From Oceanobacter kriegii DSM 6294 (GTDB taxonomy: Bacteria > Pseudomonadota > Gammaproteobacteria > Pseudomonadales > Oceanobacteraceae): a DNA stretch of 64,000 bases. A model generated the notes under the pieces. That model saw only the letters and a program-made list of their open reading frames with translations, had not been told where the DNA came from and made no database searches. The stretch is taken from contig NZ_KE383932.1 in NCBI RefSeq assembly GCF_000422845.1, forward strand, positions 186,070 through 250,069. The letters are read 5' to 3'. Both the position numbers and the translations under genes were made by a program. Below are positions 1-9,892 of this stretch, one piece after another (position 1 is the stretch's first letter; each line of letters starts with the position of its first letter).

Positions 1-293
1 TCAATATCTACACCGCCCAAGGTTTGCCCTAACGTGCGCTGCGCTTGCTGGATACAACGGGCGGCCTTGACGATCAGATTGTCTTCGCTGGCAACGCCGT
101 CAATGGCTGGTGTCAGGTTGATCTGGTCGTCGCTGCGGGCGCTGAACGTCAGCTGGTCGCCGTAATCGAGAAACTGAAACAGTGTCTGTAGCTCGTGGTA
201 ACCGTTAGCCCGGCGTCCGGTGATGTGCAGCATCAGGTTGAGCTTGGCCGGTGCCGGCAGGGTCAGGGAAGTCACAGCAGTTGTCTCAGTCAT
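1..293 (-). CDS. ispE: 4-diphosphocytidyl-2-C-methyl-D-erythritol kinase (IspE), 5' part only
   Basis: IspE phosphorylates CDP-methylerythritol with ATP in the cytoplasmic MEP pathway of isoprenoid synthesis. Only about 97 N-terminal codons are in the window; the gene runs off the left edge. The translation opens with the family's N-terminal signature [19 protein letters not shown] followed by [12 protein letters not shown], which matches the GHMP-kinase N-terminus of IspE. The ATG at 293 overlaps the end of lolB by 8 bp, so the two are probably translationally coupled. The lolB-ispE order is the usual one in Pseudomonas-like bacteria. Confidence 0.93.
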   Translation of the reverse strand, partial: MTETTAVTSLTLPAPAKLNLMLHITGRRANGYHELQTLFQFLDYGDQLTFSARSDDQINLTPAIDGVASEDNLIVKAARCIQQAQRTLGQTLGGVDI

Positions 294-870
294 ACAGGGT
301 CCAGTCATTGATCGCTACGGTCAGCTGGTAATCATACCCTTTCAGCTTAATCAGTCCTGGCAGCCAGCTGCCCTGATATTGCTGATAGCGTTTGAAGGTG
401 ATGCTCCAGCCGTCCTGTTGCAGTGACGCCAGCATGCCGTATTCGTCGTATTCGGCCTGGGACTCAGAGCTGGGGGACGGTTGGCCCTTGATCCAGTAAC
501 GAATGCCCTGAACCGGTATGTACCAGCCCATTTGCTCAGCCATTAATTGTTCGGCGGAGGCGGCGGTTAATGGCTCTTGTTGATCCGGCAGGGTCAACGA
601 GGCCTGGTTTTGGTCGCCGTAGAGTCGGCTGGAGCCTTGACCCAGAGGGCCGGTAATAAACAGGTCGTATTGCTGGTGATCCTGTTCCCAGCGCAGGTAG
701 CCGGTTACGGAGTCGTCCGGGCTGCGCACGGAAATCTTGCCGCGCACTTCAAAGTGCTGGATGCGATCCAGCTGGCTTTGTTGTTCGGTACTGGAGGAGG
801 GCAGCAGACTGCAGCTGGCCAACAGTGCACTCAGCAGCACTGTCAGCAAGGGCGTAACAAAGGTCTTCAT
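286..870 (-). CDS. lolB: outer-membrane lipoprotein receptor LolB
   Basis: LolB accepts lipoproteins from the periplasmic carrier LolA and inserts them into the inner leaflet of the outer membrane. The 194-residue product begins with a lipoprotein signal peptide ending in the lipobox LLASC (Cys20) and continues with a LolA/LolB-type beta-barrel domain ([10 protein letters not shown], then YLRWEQ and [10 protein letters not shown]). Length fits the family. Its ATG overlaps the stop codon of the upstream TPR lipoprotein gene in an ATGA arrangement and its 3' end overlaps ispE, so the three genes look like one operon. Identification rests on the signature segments and the conserved position between a TPR lipoprotein and ispE. 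Confidence 0.93.
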   Translation of the reverse strand: MKTFVTPLLTVLLSALLASCSLLPSSSTEQQSQLDRIQHFEVRGKISVRSPDDSVTGYLRWEQDHQQYDLFITGPLGQGSSRLYGDQNQASLTLPDQQEPLTAASAEQLMAEQMGWYIPVQGIRYWIKGQPSPSSESQAEYDEYGMLASLQQDGWSITFKRYQQYQGSWLPGLIKLKGYDYQLTVAINDWTLYD

Positions 871-2699
871 CAGAGTTGGTCTTTCTTCAATCCATGGCGC
901 TTGAGGGTGTCGTCGAGAATCTGGCTGCTGGGGTTTTCTTTATAACCTTGCAGCCATACCTGATTGGCGGCACCGGTTTTACCCAGCATCCACAGGGCCT
1001 CGCCGTAATGAGCGGCAATTTCGTCATCCAGTAACAGCTGATGTGCGCGGCCAAGCAACACCGCAGCGGACTCATAGTCACCCAGCTTGAAGTAAGCCCA
1101 GCCCAGACTGTCGATGATGGGGGCGCTTTCCGGGTTCAGGCTGGCGGCTTTTTGCAGCATCGGCAGTGCTTCTTCCGCCCGGTCCAGACGGTCGACCAGT
1201 GTGTAACCCAGGGCATTCAATGCTTCGGAATTCTCTGGCTCAAGCTCAATCACACGGCGCAAGTCGGCTTCCATCTGTTCAAGGTTTTGAAGCTTTTCCC
1301 AAACCAGTGCGCGGGAGAACAGCAGTGAGGCGTTGTCCGGAGCCTTGTCGAGCAGCAGATTAAAGCGCTCCAGAGCGCCGTCGTACTGGCGATAGTCCAG
1401 CAGCAGATTGGCTTCAAGGGCCATCAACTCATCAGCACGGGCAGCGTTCAACTTGCGCAGTTTCTTCAGGTAGATGATGCCGCTGTCGAGGCCATTGGTC
1501 TGGATAATAATGTTGGCTGCATTCAGCTGTGCCGGAATGAATTCGCGTCCCTTGGTGATCTGGACAAAGTATTCCAGTGCCTGCTGGGGATTGCCGGTTT
1601 GTTCTTCCAGCCGACCAAGGTAAAACAGCGCCTGATTGCGGTGGCTGTTGCCGTCCAGCAGCAGTCGCAGGTGGTTGCGGGCAGCATCAATGCGTTGGGT
1701 GTCGAACTCCAGTAAGCCCAGTGATAACAGCAGGGTCTGGTCTTCCGGATATTGCTGATGCAGCTCGGCAAAGGCGCGGTAGGCGTGGTCTGAAAATTTG
1801 GGTCCCATATTCAGCAACAGACGGGCACGCATGACTTGCAGGCCCTTATGACCAGGGTGCTGTTCCAGCGTATGGTTGATCCAGTCGAGGGCTTCCGCCG
1901 TGCGGTTGGATTCTGCCAGCATGCGGGCCTTGAACACGGCGGCGCTGATTTGTTGTGGATCAATGCTCAGTGCCTGATCAAATTGCTGCTCGGCGATGCC
2001 ATCCAGTCCCAGGCTTTGGTTCAGAATCGCCAGCGCGGTCCAGAGGGACGGATTGTCAGGATCTTGCTGGCTGCGTTCCATCAACAGCGACTGCAATTCG
2101 TAGCGGCTGTCTTCAGAACTGTTGGCGGCTGCCGTTGCCAGCAGTTCATAGTGATCATTGCCGGTCAGCTCATGGATGCGATTCAGATGCGTCAGGGCGT
2201 TGGTAAAATCCTGCTTGGCCAGATACAGCTGAGCCAGATGCCAGTGGGCCTGTTCGTTGTCAGGCTCGGCCTGGGTCCACAGCTGGGCAGCCTTGAGCGC
2301 CGCGTTGGTGTCCCCTGTGTATTGGGCAATTTGCATGGCGCGCATGGCAATGGTGCCGGAACCGGCGCTGGCGGCCACTTCCATGTACTTCTGACGGGCC
2401 AGATTAAAGTCTTCCCGCTGGCCGGCAAACTCGGCGATCAGCAGGGCGTTCAATTCGTCTTCGGTGAATTGCCCGGCAACCGCCTTGGGCTGGCTGTTGG
2501 CGGTATCTGCGTCTGTTGTATCGTTTGTCGTGTCGATGGCGGAGTTGGCTGATGCAGTTTCAACCGTGGACTGGCCATTGGACACGACTGAAGAAGCGTC
2601 GGCGGTTTGAACCTGCTGACTGCTACAGGCCGACAGCGCCATGCCCAGCATCAAGGTGGTGATGCCTGCAAATGTGGTGGATAAGCTTGAATTGAACAC
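870..2699 (-). CDS. tetratricopeptide-repeat lipoprotein, hemA-linked
   Basis: A 609-residue predicted lipoprotein: the signal peptide ends in the lipobox LSAC (Cys25), followed by a Ser/Thr/Asp-rich linker to about residue 70. The rest is helical repeats of TPR type, for example units containing QAHWHLAQLYL, NPSLWTALAILNQSLG and SEALNALGYTLVDR. TPR proteins of this kind bind other proteins; no enzymatic motif is visible. The gene lies directly upstream of lolB (ATGA overlap) and diverges from hemA, as in Pseudomonas, so a role in outer-membrane lipoprotein or envelope assembly is a guess from context. The start used is GTG at 2699 because later in-frame ATGs would truncate the signal peptide; no good ribosome site precedes it, so the start is uncertain. 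Confidence 0.85.
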   Translation of the reverse strand: MFNSSLSTTFAGITTLMLGMALSACSSQQVQTADASSVVSNGQSTVETASANSAIDTTNDTTDADTANSQPKAVAGQFTEDELNALLIAEFAGQREDFNLARQKYMEVAASAGSGTIAMRAMQIAQYTGDTNAALKAAQLWTQAEPDNEQAHWHLAQLYLAKQDFTNALTHLNRIHELTGNDHYELLATAAANSSEDSRYELQSLLMERSQQDPDNPSLWTALAILNQSLGLDGIAEQQFDQALSIDPQQISAAVFKARMLAESNRTAEALDWINHTLEQHPGHKGLQVMRARLLLNMGPKFSDHAYRAFAELHQQYPEDQTLLLSLGLLEFDTQRIDAARNHLRLLLDGNSHRNQALFYLGRLEEQTGNPQQALEYFVQITKGREFIPAQLNAANIIIQTNGLDSGIIYLKKLRKLNAARADELMALEANLLLDYRQYDGALERFNLLLDKAPDNASLLFSRALVWEKLQNLEQMEADLRRVIELEPENSEALNALGYTLVDRLDRAEEALPMLQKAASLNPESAPIIDSLGWAYFKLGDYESAAVLLGRAHQLLLDDEIAAHYGEALWMLGKTGAANQVWLQGYKENPSSQILDDTLKRHGLKKDQL

Positions 2700-2830
2700 T
2701 CTGTTTATACCGGCTCGTTATGGCTTGAAGGCTCTATGAGTACTGAAGTGGCCATAAAGTTTTGCGTACATTTAGGGTTAGATGCCACACTAAGTCAAAG
2801 TTTTAGGCAGCAAAACAGACGCCGGATGTT

Positions 2831-2836
2831 TATAAT
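2831..2836 (+). promoter_or_regulatory. -10 hexamer of the probable hemA promoter
   Basis: A perfect TATAAT lies 36 bp upstream of the hemA ATG in the 172 bp gap between the divergent TPR gene and hemA. No good -35 sits at 16-18 bp, so an activator may help. It is the best sigma-70 candidate in this gap. Confidence 0.45.
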
Positions 2837-2871
2837 CCGCGCTTTTCTGAACAAGGGTAACGCACGGCGAA

Positions 2872-4152
2872 ATGGCTATTTGGGCTCTCGGGATCAATCA
2901 CAAAACCGCATCGGTCTCTGTGCGTGAGCGTGTGGCATTCGATCCGGCAACCATGCCCAAGGCATTGGCAGAGCTGTGTAGCCCTGACAGTGCTGACGAA
3001 GCCGTTATCCTTTCTACCTGTAACCGTACCGAAATTTACGGTTCATCCAACCAGTTCGACTGGGTCAAAATTCGTGACTGGCTGGCCGAACATCATCAGG
3101 TTAGCCGAGAAGCCCTCGACGAAGCCCTTTACTGCCTCGAAAACGACGATGCCGTGCATCACACCATGCGCGTAGCCAGTGGTCTCGACTCGCTGGTATT
3201 GGGCGAGCCGCAAATCCTTGGGCAAATGAAATCCGCTTATGCGGTGGCTCAGGAAGCGGGCACTGTCGGGTCTGAACTGGGGCGTTTGTTCCGTCAGACC
3301 TTCTCGATTGCCAAGCGAGTACGCACGGACACGGCGATTGGTGAAAACCCCGTGTCAGTGGCGTTTGCTGCGGTGAAAATGGCCCAGCATATTTTTGCCG
3401 ACCTGAATCGCAGCACTGCCTTGCTGATTGGTGCCGGTGAAACTATTGAACTGGTGGCTCGCCATCTCAAGCAGGCGGGCATCAAGCGCATTATTGTGGC
3501 CAACCGGACGCTGGCTCGTGCCCAGCATCTGGCGGAAGAGTTTCACGCCGAAGCGATTCTGCTGGAAGACATTCCAGAGCATCTGGCCGCTGCCGATGTG
3601 GTGATTTCATCCACCGCCAGTCCATTGCCTGTGTTGGGCAAGGGTACGGTTGAAAAAGCCCTCAAGAAGCGTCGTCACAAGCCCATGTTTATGGTCGATA
3701 TTGCCGTGCCTCGTGACATCGAGGAAGAAGTGGCGGAGCTGGGCGATGTGTATTTGTACACGGTGGATGATTTGCGCAGTATCATCGAAGAGAACGTCAA
3801 ATCCCGTGAGGACGCCGCCCGTCAGGCCGAAGAGCTGATTGAAGCCGGGGTTGAGCACTTTATGCGCGAGCTGAAAGTGCTGAATGCGGTGACCACGGTG
3901 ACCGAACTGCGTAGCCACGTAGACCAGTTGCGTGAAGAGCAATTGATCAAGGCTGTCAAACAACTGCAAAACGGCGCCGACGCAGAAAAAGTTCTGCGCC
4001 AGTTTGCTCATACCTTCAGCAACAAATTGCTGCACGGCCCTACGGTGGCGCTGCGAAAAGCCGCTGCCGATGGCCGTATGGATATTTTTGATAACACCCG
4101 CGAGTTGTTCCAGTTGCCCGACAACCATTTCAGCCGCGACACAGATGACTAG
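2872..4152 (+). CDS. hemA: glutamyl-tRNA reductase (HemA)
   Basis: HemA reduces glutamyl-tRNA(Glu) with NADPH to glutamate-1-semialdehyde, the first committed step of C5-pathway tetrapyrrole synthesis in the cytoplasm. The 426-residue protein starts with the family signature [15 protein letters not shown]. The catalytic cysteine is Cys50 in the motif [21 protein letters not shown]-like block ([13 protein letters not shown]) follows, then the NADPH-binding fold ([16 protein letters not shown]) and a C-terminal helical dimerisation domain. Full length for the family. It begins a compact run hemA-prfA-prmC-moeB, all on the same strand with 0-30 bp gaps. HemH, which ends the pathway, lies 10 kb downstream in a separate unit. 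Confidence 0.97.
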   Translation: MAIWALGINHKTASVSVRERVAFDPATMPKALAELCSPDSADEAVILSTCNRTEIYGSSNQFDWVKIRDWLAEHHQVSREALDEALYCLENDDAVHHTMRVASGLDSLVLGEPQILGQMKSAYAVAQEAGTVGSELGRLFRQTFSIAKRVRTDTAIGENPVSVAFAAVKMAQHIFADLNRSTALLIGAGETIELVARHLKQAGIKRIIVANRTLARAQHLAEEFHAEAILLEDIPEHLAAADVVISSTASPLPVLGKGTVEKALKKRRHKPMFMVDIAVPRDIEEEVAELGDVYLYTVDDLRSIIEENVKSREDAARQAEELIEAGVEHFMRELKVLNAVTTVTELRSHVDQLREEQLIKAVKQLQNGADAEKVLRQFAHTFSNKLLHGPTVALRKAAADGRMDIFDNTRELFQLPDNHFSRDTDD

Positions 4153-4155
4153 TGC

Positions 4156-5244
4156 ATGAAAGAATCCCTGCTTCTCAAACTCGAAACCCTGACCGAACGT
4201 TACGAGGAGGTTGGCCACTTGTTGTCCGACCCGGACGTGATTTCCGATCAGGACAAGTTCCGCAACCTGTCGAAGGAGTACGCGGAGCTGGAGAGTATTG
4301 CCAAAACCTTTGGTGACTATCAGCAGGCACAGTCCGATCTGGAAGAAGCCAATGTACTGGCTTCCGACAGTGACCCGGACATGCGCGCCATGGGGGAAGA
4401 GGAGCAGCAGGTTGCCAAGGACGCACTGGAGCAGCTGTCTGGTGAATTGGAAGTGTTGCTGCTGCCAAAAGACCCGGACGACGGTCGCAACGTCATTCTG
4501 GAAGTGCGGGCAGGTACGGGCGGTGATGAAGCGGCGATTTTCGCCGGTGACCTGTTCCGTATGTACAGTCGCTTTGCGGAAAACGTTGGCTGGCGCTGTG
4601 AAATGATGAGTGCCTCTGAGGGCGAACACGGCGGTTTCAAGGAAGTCATCGCTCGCATCAGTGGCACCGATGTGTATTCGCGTCTGAAGTTTGAATCCGG
4701 CGCTCACCGGGTTCAGCGAGTACCGGAAACCGAGAGCCAGGGTCGTATTCACACGTCTGCCTGTACTGTGGCGGTGATGCCGGAAGTCGACAGCGAAGAA
4801 GACATCGACATCAACAAGAACGACCTGCGTATTGATACCTTCCGTGCCTCCGGTGCCGGTGGTCAGCACGTGAACAAAACCGACTCTGCCATTCGAATCA
4901 CTCACTTGCCAACCGGCATGGTGGTGGAGTGTCAGGAAGAGCGTTCCCAGCACAAGAACCGCGCCAAGGCCATGGCCTTGCTGGCCACGCGCCTGAAAGA
5001 TGCTCAGGTACAGGCCGCGCAAGCCGAACAGGCTGCGACCCGTAAAAGTCTGGTGGGCTCTGGCGACCGCTCTGAGCGTATTCGTACCTACAACTACCCG
5101 CAAGGCCGGGTGACGGATCACCGTATTAACCTGACCTTGTACAAGCTCGACGAAATCGTGCAGGGCGACCTCAATCCGGTACTGGGGCCATTGCTGCAAG
5201 AGCATCAGGCCAACCTGCTGGCGGAAATGGCCGGTGGCAACTGA
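4156..5244 (+). CDS. prfA: peptide chain release factor 1 (RF1)
   Basis: RF1 recognises UAA and UAG stop codons and triggers peptidyl-tRNA hydrolysis. The 362-residue product contains the universal GGQ motif at residues 235-237, the site methylated by PrmC, and the RF1-type PxT codon-reading tripeptide (PET, 190-192), which separates it from RF2 (SPF). The gene starts 3 bp after hemA and overlaps prmC by 11 bp. Adjacency of substrate and modifying enzyme is standard for this operon. Confidence 0.97.
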   Translation: MKESLLLKLETLTERYEEVGHLLSDPDVISDQDKFRNLSKEYAELESIAKTFGDYQQAQSDLEEANVLASDSDPDMRAMGEEEQQVAKDALEQLSGELEVLLLPKDPDDGRNVILEVRAGTGGDEAAIFAGDLFRMYSRFAENVGWRCEMMSASEGEHGGFKEVIARISGTDVYSRLKFESGAHRVQRVPETESQGRIHTSACTVAVMPEVDSEEDIDINKNDLRIDTFRASGAGGQHVNKTDSAIRITHLPTGMVVECQEERSQHKNRAKAMALLATRLKDAQVQAAQAEQAATRKSLVGSGDRSERIRTYNYPQGRVTDHRINLTLYKLDEIVQGDLNPVLGPLLQEHQANLLAEMAGGN

Positions 5245-6103
5245 TTCCAATGCCATCACAGTGGCGGACTGGCTAAAACAGTCCGCGCTGGCAATTCATC
5301 AAACCGGTTCAGGCTCCGCCAAAATCGATGCCCAGCTGCTGCTCTGCCATGTGTTAGGCAAAAACCGCACCTGGCTGTTCACCTGGTCTGACACGGAACT
5401 GGACGCTGCCGAGCAGCAGCAAGCTGCGACGCTGTTGCAACGGCGCCTTGATGGCGAACCAATTGCCTACATTCTTGGCTACCGCGAATTCTGGTCACTG
5501 ACACTGGCCACCGAACCTTCCACCCTGATTCCCCGTGCCGATACCGAAACCCTGGTCGAATGGGCGCTCGAACTGCCGTTAGGGCCAAAGGCCGAGGTGC
5601 TGGATTTGGGCACAGGCACCGGTGCGATTGCGCTGGCACTGGCTTCGGAAAATCCGGGCTGGAACGTTCAGGGTGTGGATTTGCAGGCGGGGGCTGTGGC
5701 GTTGGCGAGTCGCAATGCCCGCGATAATCACTTGAGTCACGTAACCTTCTGCCAGAGCAGTTGGTTCGAACAGGTGTCCGGTCAATTCGACCTGATCGTC
5801 AGCAACCCGCCGTACATTGATCCTGAAGATCATCATCTGGATGAGGGCGATGTGCGCTTTGAGCCTCGCTCAGCATTGATTGCCGATGAGCAGGGACTGG
5901 CGGATTTGCGCCATATTGTCGATCAGTCGCGCCTGTACCTTCACGGTGACGGCTGGCTGTTGGTCGAGCACGGCTATGACCAGCAGGCGGCCGTGACGGA
6001 GCTGTTTCGTCAGGCCGGCTATCTGGATGTGTCCACCCGTGAGGACCTGGGCGGTAACCCGAGAATCACCGGTGGCCGTTGGCCAGCCCAACAACTTGCC
6101 TGA
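5234..6103 (+). CDS. prmC: release factor glutamine N5-methyltransferase (PrmC/HemK)
   Basis: PrmC transfers a methyl group from SAM to the glutamine of the GGQ motif of RF1 and RF2. The 289-residue protein has an N-terminal helical substrate-recognition domain, the SAM-binding DLGTGTG at 124-130 and the catalytic NPPY at 191-194, followed by EPRSALIA, typical of the family. The start is GTG at 5234 inside the end of prfA; no in-frame ATG lies near, and this start gives the normal N-terminus. Cotranscription with prfA is very likely. Confidence 0.96.
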   Translation: MATDSNAITVADWLKQSALAIHQTGSGSAKIDAQLLLCHVLGKNRTWLFTWSDTELDAAEQQQAATLLQRRLDGEPIAYILGYREFWSLTLATEPSTLIPRADTETLVEWALELPLGPKAEVLDLGTGTGAIALALASENPGWNVQGVDLQAGAVALASRNARDNHLSHVTFCQSSWFEQVSGQFDLIVSNPPYIDPEDHHLDEGDVRFEPRSALIADEQGLADLRHIVDQSRLYLHGDGWLLVEHGYDQQAAVTELFRQAGYLDVSTREDLGGNPRITGGRWPAQQLA

Positions 6104-6131
6104 CACCTCAATTCCCTCGCAGGAGCGACTG

Positions 6132-6890
6132 ATGATTCCCATGACTGACGACGAACTGATGCGCTACAGCCGCCAGTTGCTGCTGCCAGAACTGGACGTG
6201 GATGGCCAAATGGCGCTCAAACAAGCGCGGGTTCTGATTGTGGGCCTGGGTGGTTTGGGTTGTCCGGTGTCGCTGTATTTGGCAGCCGCTGGGGTTGGCC
6301 AGTTGACCCTGGTGGACCCGGACATCGTTGAGCTGTCGAACCTGCAACGGCAGATTGCTCACACCGATGCCGATTTGGGCGACACCAAAGTCGCTTCTGC
6401 CAAGCGTGCGATTGCGCAGGTCAATCCTCATGTAGAGGTCATCACGCATGCCCTGGCAGCCTCAACCGATTGGCTGACAGCGCAGCTGGCGGATATTGAT
6501 CTGTTGGTGGACTGCACCGACCGCGCCAGTATTCGCTATCAAATTAACGATGCCTGTCTGGCCACGTGCACCCCGTGGGTGTCGGCGGCGGCGATTGGCA
6601 TGGCCGGCCAGTTGACGGTGTTTGATCCCGGCTCGGAAGACTCCCCTTGCTATCGTTGCTTGTATCCGGCCCTGAACGATACCGAAATGACCTGCGCAGA
6701 AAGCGGCGTGATTGCGCCGTTGGTCGGCGCTATGGGATCGATGCAGGCACTGGAAGCGCTTAAATGGCTGGCGGGCATTGGCCGCGAGGACAGTCTGGTT
6801 GGGCGGTTGATTTCGTTCGATGCCAAGCGTCATCGTTGGCAGGACTGGAAGCTTGCCCGTAACGGCAGTTGCAGCAGCTGTGGGGGCTGA
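6132..6890 (+). CDS. moeB: ThiF/MoeB-family adenylyltransferase (probable molybdopterin-synthase adenylyltransferase)
   Basis: MoeB adenylates the C-terminal glycine of MoaD so that it can be sulfurated for molybdopterin synthesis; ThiF does the same with ThiS for thiamine. The 252-residue protein begins with the family motif MRYSRQLLLPELDVDGQ, then the nucleotide-binding GLGGLG at 38-43. Two zinc-binding CxxC pairs are visible (CYRC near 173 and CSSC near the C-terminus). The ATG at 6132 was preferred because AGGAG lies just upstream; an in-frame extension into prmC is unlikely. No moa or thi gene is next to it, so MoeB versus ThiF cannot be settled from context, but position after prmC matches moeB of Pseudomonas. 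Confidence 0.9.
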   Translation: MIPMTDDELMRYSRQLLLPELDVDGQMALKQARVLIVGLGGLGCPVSLYLAAAGVGQLTLVDPDIVELSNLQRQIAHTDADLGDTKVASAKRAIAQVNPHVEVITHALAASTDWLTAQLADIDLLVDCTDRASIRYQINDACLATCTPWVSAAAIGMAGQLTVFDPGSEDSPCYRCLYPALNDTEMTCAESGVIAPLVGAMGSMQALEALKWLAGIGREDSLVGRLISFDAKRHRWQDWKLARNGSCSSCGG

Positions 6891-6923
6891 TTCTTTAAGG
6901 GTTAGTTACCGCCCTCTTAAACC

Positions 6924-6952
6924 AAAAAGCCGATCCTGATGATCGGCTTTTT
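6924..6952. terminator. bidirectional rho-independent terminator
   Basis: A perfect 12 bp stem (AAAAAGCCGATC paired with GATCGGCTTTTT) with a 5-base loop lies between the convergent moeB and gmhA genes. T-runs are present on both strands, so it can end both transcripts. Confidence 0.9.
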
Positions 6953-6988
6953 GCTGTTTAACGCGCTGTGCCTGGTTGGGCTGAGCGT

Positions 6989-7609
<621 letters not shown>

Positions 7610-7673
7610 TCATCCGGGGCATGTTAAAGCATCCGTGTGGCCGTTCCAATTTGAAATGCGTGTCATCCGTGTC

Positions 7674-8066
7674 TTAAAAGGCATTTTGCAGCCATTGCAA
7701 CGCAAATGCAGGGCCTGAGCAGGCTATGACATCAAAACGGCAGTTGTCGTTCTGCCGCTGGCGGGATTGCAGCCAGTGTTCAGCAGCCAGGCGCAGCTTT
7801 TGTTGTTTGCGGGCATCAACACTGTCGGCGGCGGAGCCGAAATCCTGACGCTTGCGATAGCGAACCTCGACGAACACCAGTGATTGGGCTGCCGGGTCCC
7901 AGCCTATGATGTCCAGCTCGCCCAGACGGGTGTGGTAGTTGCGCTCCAGAATCTCAATGCCTTGCTGTTGCAGGTACTGTGCTGCTAGCTGTTCAGCACG
8001 CTGGCCCAGCGCTCGTGTTGATGAGCGGCTGGACGAACGGGTGGAAGACGGAGCGCCAGTGGTCAC
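7674..8066 (-). CDS. yraN: YraN/UPF0102 family endonuclease-like protein
   Basis: A small protein of the restriction-endonuclease-like fold, function unproven. Family features are GQRAEQLAAQYLQQQG at the start of the domain and the nuclease-like core ELDIIGWD...LVFVEVRYR, where the D and ExR resemble a D-ExK site with the final residue changed to Arg. The frame is open to a GTG at 8111, but GTG at 8066 overlaps the lpoA stop in a 4 bp GTGA arrangement and gives 130 residues, the usual length, so that start is used. It is probably coupled to lpoA. Confidence 0.85.
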   Translation of the reverse strand: MTTGAPSSTRSSSRSSTRALGQRAEQLAAQYLQQQGIEILERNYHTRLGELDIIGWDPAAQSLVFVEVRYRKRQDFGSAADSVDARKQQKLRLAAEHWLQSRQRQNDNCRFDVIACSGPAFALQWLQNAF

Positions 8067-9892
8067 TGCTGGCCCAGCAGTTGCGGTTGGCCACCGCGGA
8101 AACGGGCGCACTCGGTTTGGCGGTGTACCCGACGGAAGCCATCCAGCGTCAGCTGGCCTGTCATACCGCCCACCTGATGCTGCGGGAAGGCCTGCAGCTG
8201 CGGCAGTCGTGGCAGCAGGCGGTAGGCGTCCAGTCCCAGTGCGTACAAACGCACGTAAGGGCCCTGGCCGCGTTCAGCGTTTTGTTCAACCTGCTGGTAC
8301 AAGGCGCCTTTTTCCAGTACCCAGGGCAAGTCACAGAAGCTGATGCCGTTAAGGTCAACGTCGTGGCGTTTGTCGGTCTGGCCGCTATAAACATGGGAAG
8401 TGGCGTAGACTGGCAAGCTGCCTGCAAAGTTGAACGCCATGGCTGGTTTAATCAGACGAGCCTGTTGCGGCTGGGCCACCAGAAATAGCCAGTCGGCGTC
8501 CTGGCGACGACGTGGTTCAAATTCAGTACGTTGGCGCAGCAGCTGGCGCATGGTCTTGTAGCGCTGGTTGCTTTCATCAACGTTCATCAGCTGGCTGATG
8601 GCCGGGTTGTAGTCGTTCTCGTTTTTGTAGAAGCGAGTTTCGCTGATTTCGCCACCCAGTGCTTCCCAATGATCGCGGAAGGCTTCAAAGATGCGTTCTC
8701 CCCAGCTGCCCGCCGGTACCATCACCAGCGCACGACGATGGCCGTCTTGCCAGGCGCGGTCGGCAATCTGAATGGCTTCGTCTTCCGGCGCCAGACCAAA
8801 CTGAAACAGGTTGGCCGGTGGCTGCGGCTGGTCGAGGCCTGCGGCTTCACTTGGGTGATCCGTTGGCACCAGGTCGCCGTAGTTCAGTGCCAGAGTTGGC
8901 AGCGACAGCACGGTACGCTGTTCCAGTGCTTGCACTTCCTGTTTGCTAACCGGACCAATGACCCACTGCGCGCCGGCCAGCAAGGCCTGGGCATACAGCT
9001 CGTCGATGCTGGCATCCTGTTGGCTGTCGATGACCACCAGATCCGGCGTTGGCTGATTGCGCTTGAGGGCATCGTAGTAACCGGCCATCAAACCGTCACG
9101 AATGGCTTCGCCGGATTTGGCCAATGGGCCAGACAGCGGCAGCAAGACCGCCACCCGCTGTGGTCGCTGGGCAGCCAGTTCATTCAGATAAGCAAGGTTG
9201 CCGGGCAGATTCTGGGCCGCCGGGTGCAGGGCATTGTCTTGCTGCCACTGTTTCAGGGCGCTGATCTGGTCTTCCAGTGTCAGGTCGGGACGACGGGCCA
9301 GCTCAGCCAGTTGCAGCCAGGTACCGAGGTCGGTTCCGGCGTTGGCTGACATCAGGTTGTCGATGTCTTCGTACGGCATCTGGGTCAGGTTTTCCCAGAT
9401 GGCTTCGTGGTTGTCCATTTGATAGCGCGGTGGCAGCACTGGGGCAATGAAAACCCGGATACGAGCTGCGGCAAAATAGTTGCCTTGCAGTTGATACAGC
9501 TGGGCCTGTGCCAGACTAATGCGGGTATCCTGATCGTCACTGGCTTGGTCGCGGTAGCCTTGCAGTTGTTGCAACAGGGCGTCGGCATTGTCCAGCTGGC
9601 CGCTGCGGCGCTCGGTTTCGGTGGCAAGCAGCAGCCATTCGATTTGCTGGCTGGTGGACAGCTGACGGAAGTCCAGTTGTTGCAAATAGGCGCGGGCGTT
9701 GACAAACTCGCCGCTTTCCAGTGCCTGCCGCGTTTGCCGGAAATCGGTTTCAACGGCAGGACTGACAGATTGGCTGGTTGCTGTTGTTGATGTGGCAACC
9801 GGTGCATTGCTGGAACAACCAGCAAGGCCAAGGCTGGTTACAGCCGTTGCCAGTACAACCCATTTGAAAATCCCAGGTGCTTTTCCCAGCAT
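8063..9892 (-). CDS. lpoA: penicillin-binding-protein activator LpoA (LppC family lipoprotein)
   Basis: LpoA is an outer-membrane lipoprotein that stimulates the peptidoglycan synthase PBP1A. The 609-residue product has a lipoprotein signal with lipobox LAGC (Cys26), a TPR-like N-terminal half with repeats such as QLDNADALLQQLQGYR, and a C-terminal half with the periplasmic-binding-protein fold (RVAVLLPLSGPLAKSGEAIRDGLMAGYY). The order lpoA-yraN-SIS gene, with rsmI diverging, is that of E. coli and Pseudomonas. Its ATG shares two bases with the ATG of rsmI on the other strand. Confidence 0.94.
   Translation of the reverse strand: MLGKAPGIFKWVVLATAVTSLGLAGCSSNAPVATSTTATSQSVSPAVETDFRQTRQALESGEFVNARAYLQQLDFRQLSTSQQIEWLLLATETERRSGQLDNADALLQQLQGYRDQASDDQDTRISLAQAQLYQLQGNYFAAARIRVFIAPVLPPRYQMDNHEAIWENLTQMPYEDIDNLMSANAGTDLGTWLQLAELARRPDLTLEDQISALKQWQQDNALHPAAQNLPGNLAYLNELAAQRPQRVAVLLPLSGPLAKSGEAIRDGLMAGYYDALKRNQPTPDLVVIDSQQDASIDELYAQALLAGAQWVIGPVSKQEVQALEQRTVLSLPTLALNYGDLVPTDHPSEAAGLDQPQPPANLFQFGLAPEDEAIQIADRAWQDGHRRALVMVPAGSWGERIFEAFRDHWEALGGEISETRFYKNENDYNPAISQLMNVDESNQRYKTMRQLLRQRTEFEPRRRQDADWLFLVAQPQQARLIKPAMAFNFAGSLPVYATSHVYSGQTDKRHDVDLNGISFCDLPWVLEKGALYQQVEQNAERGQGPYVRLYALGLDAYRLLPRLPQLQAFPQHQVGGMTGQLTLDGFRRVHRQTECARFRGGQPQLLGQQ

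Noticed and set aside
3607-5259. 550-codon open frame antisense to hemA and prfA
   Set aside because: It lies wholly opposite two strongly supported genes, has no family motif and results from their codon bias.
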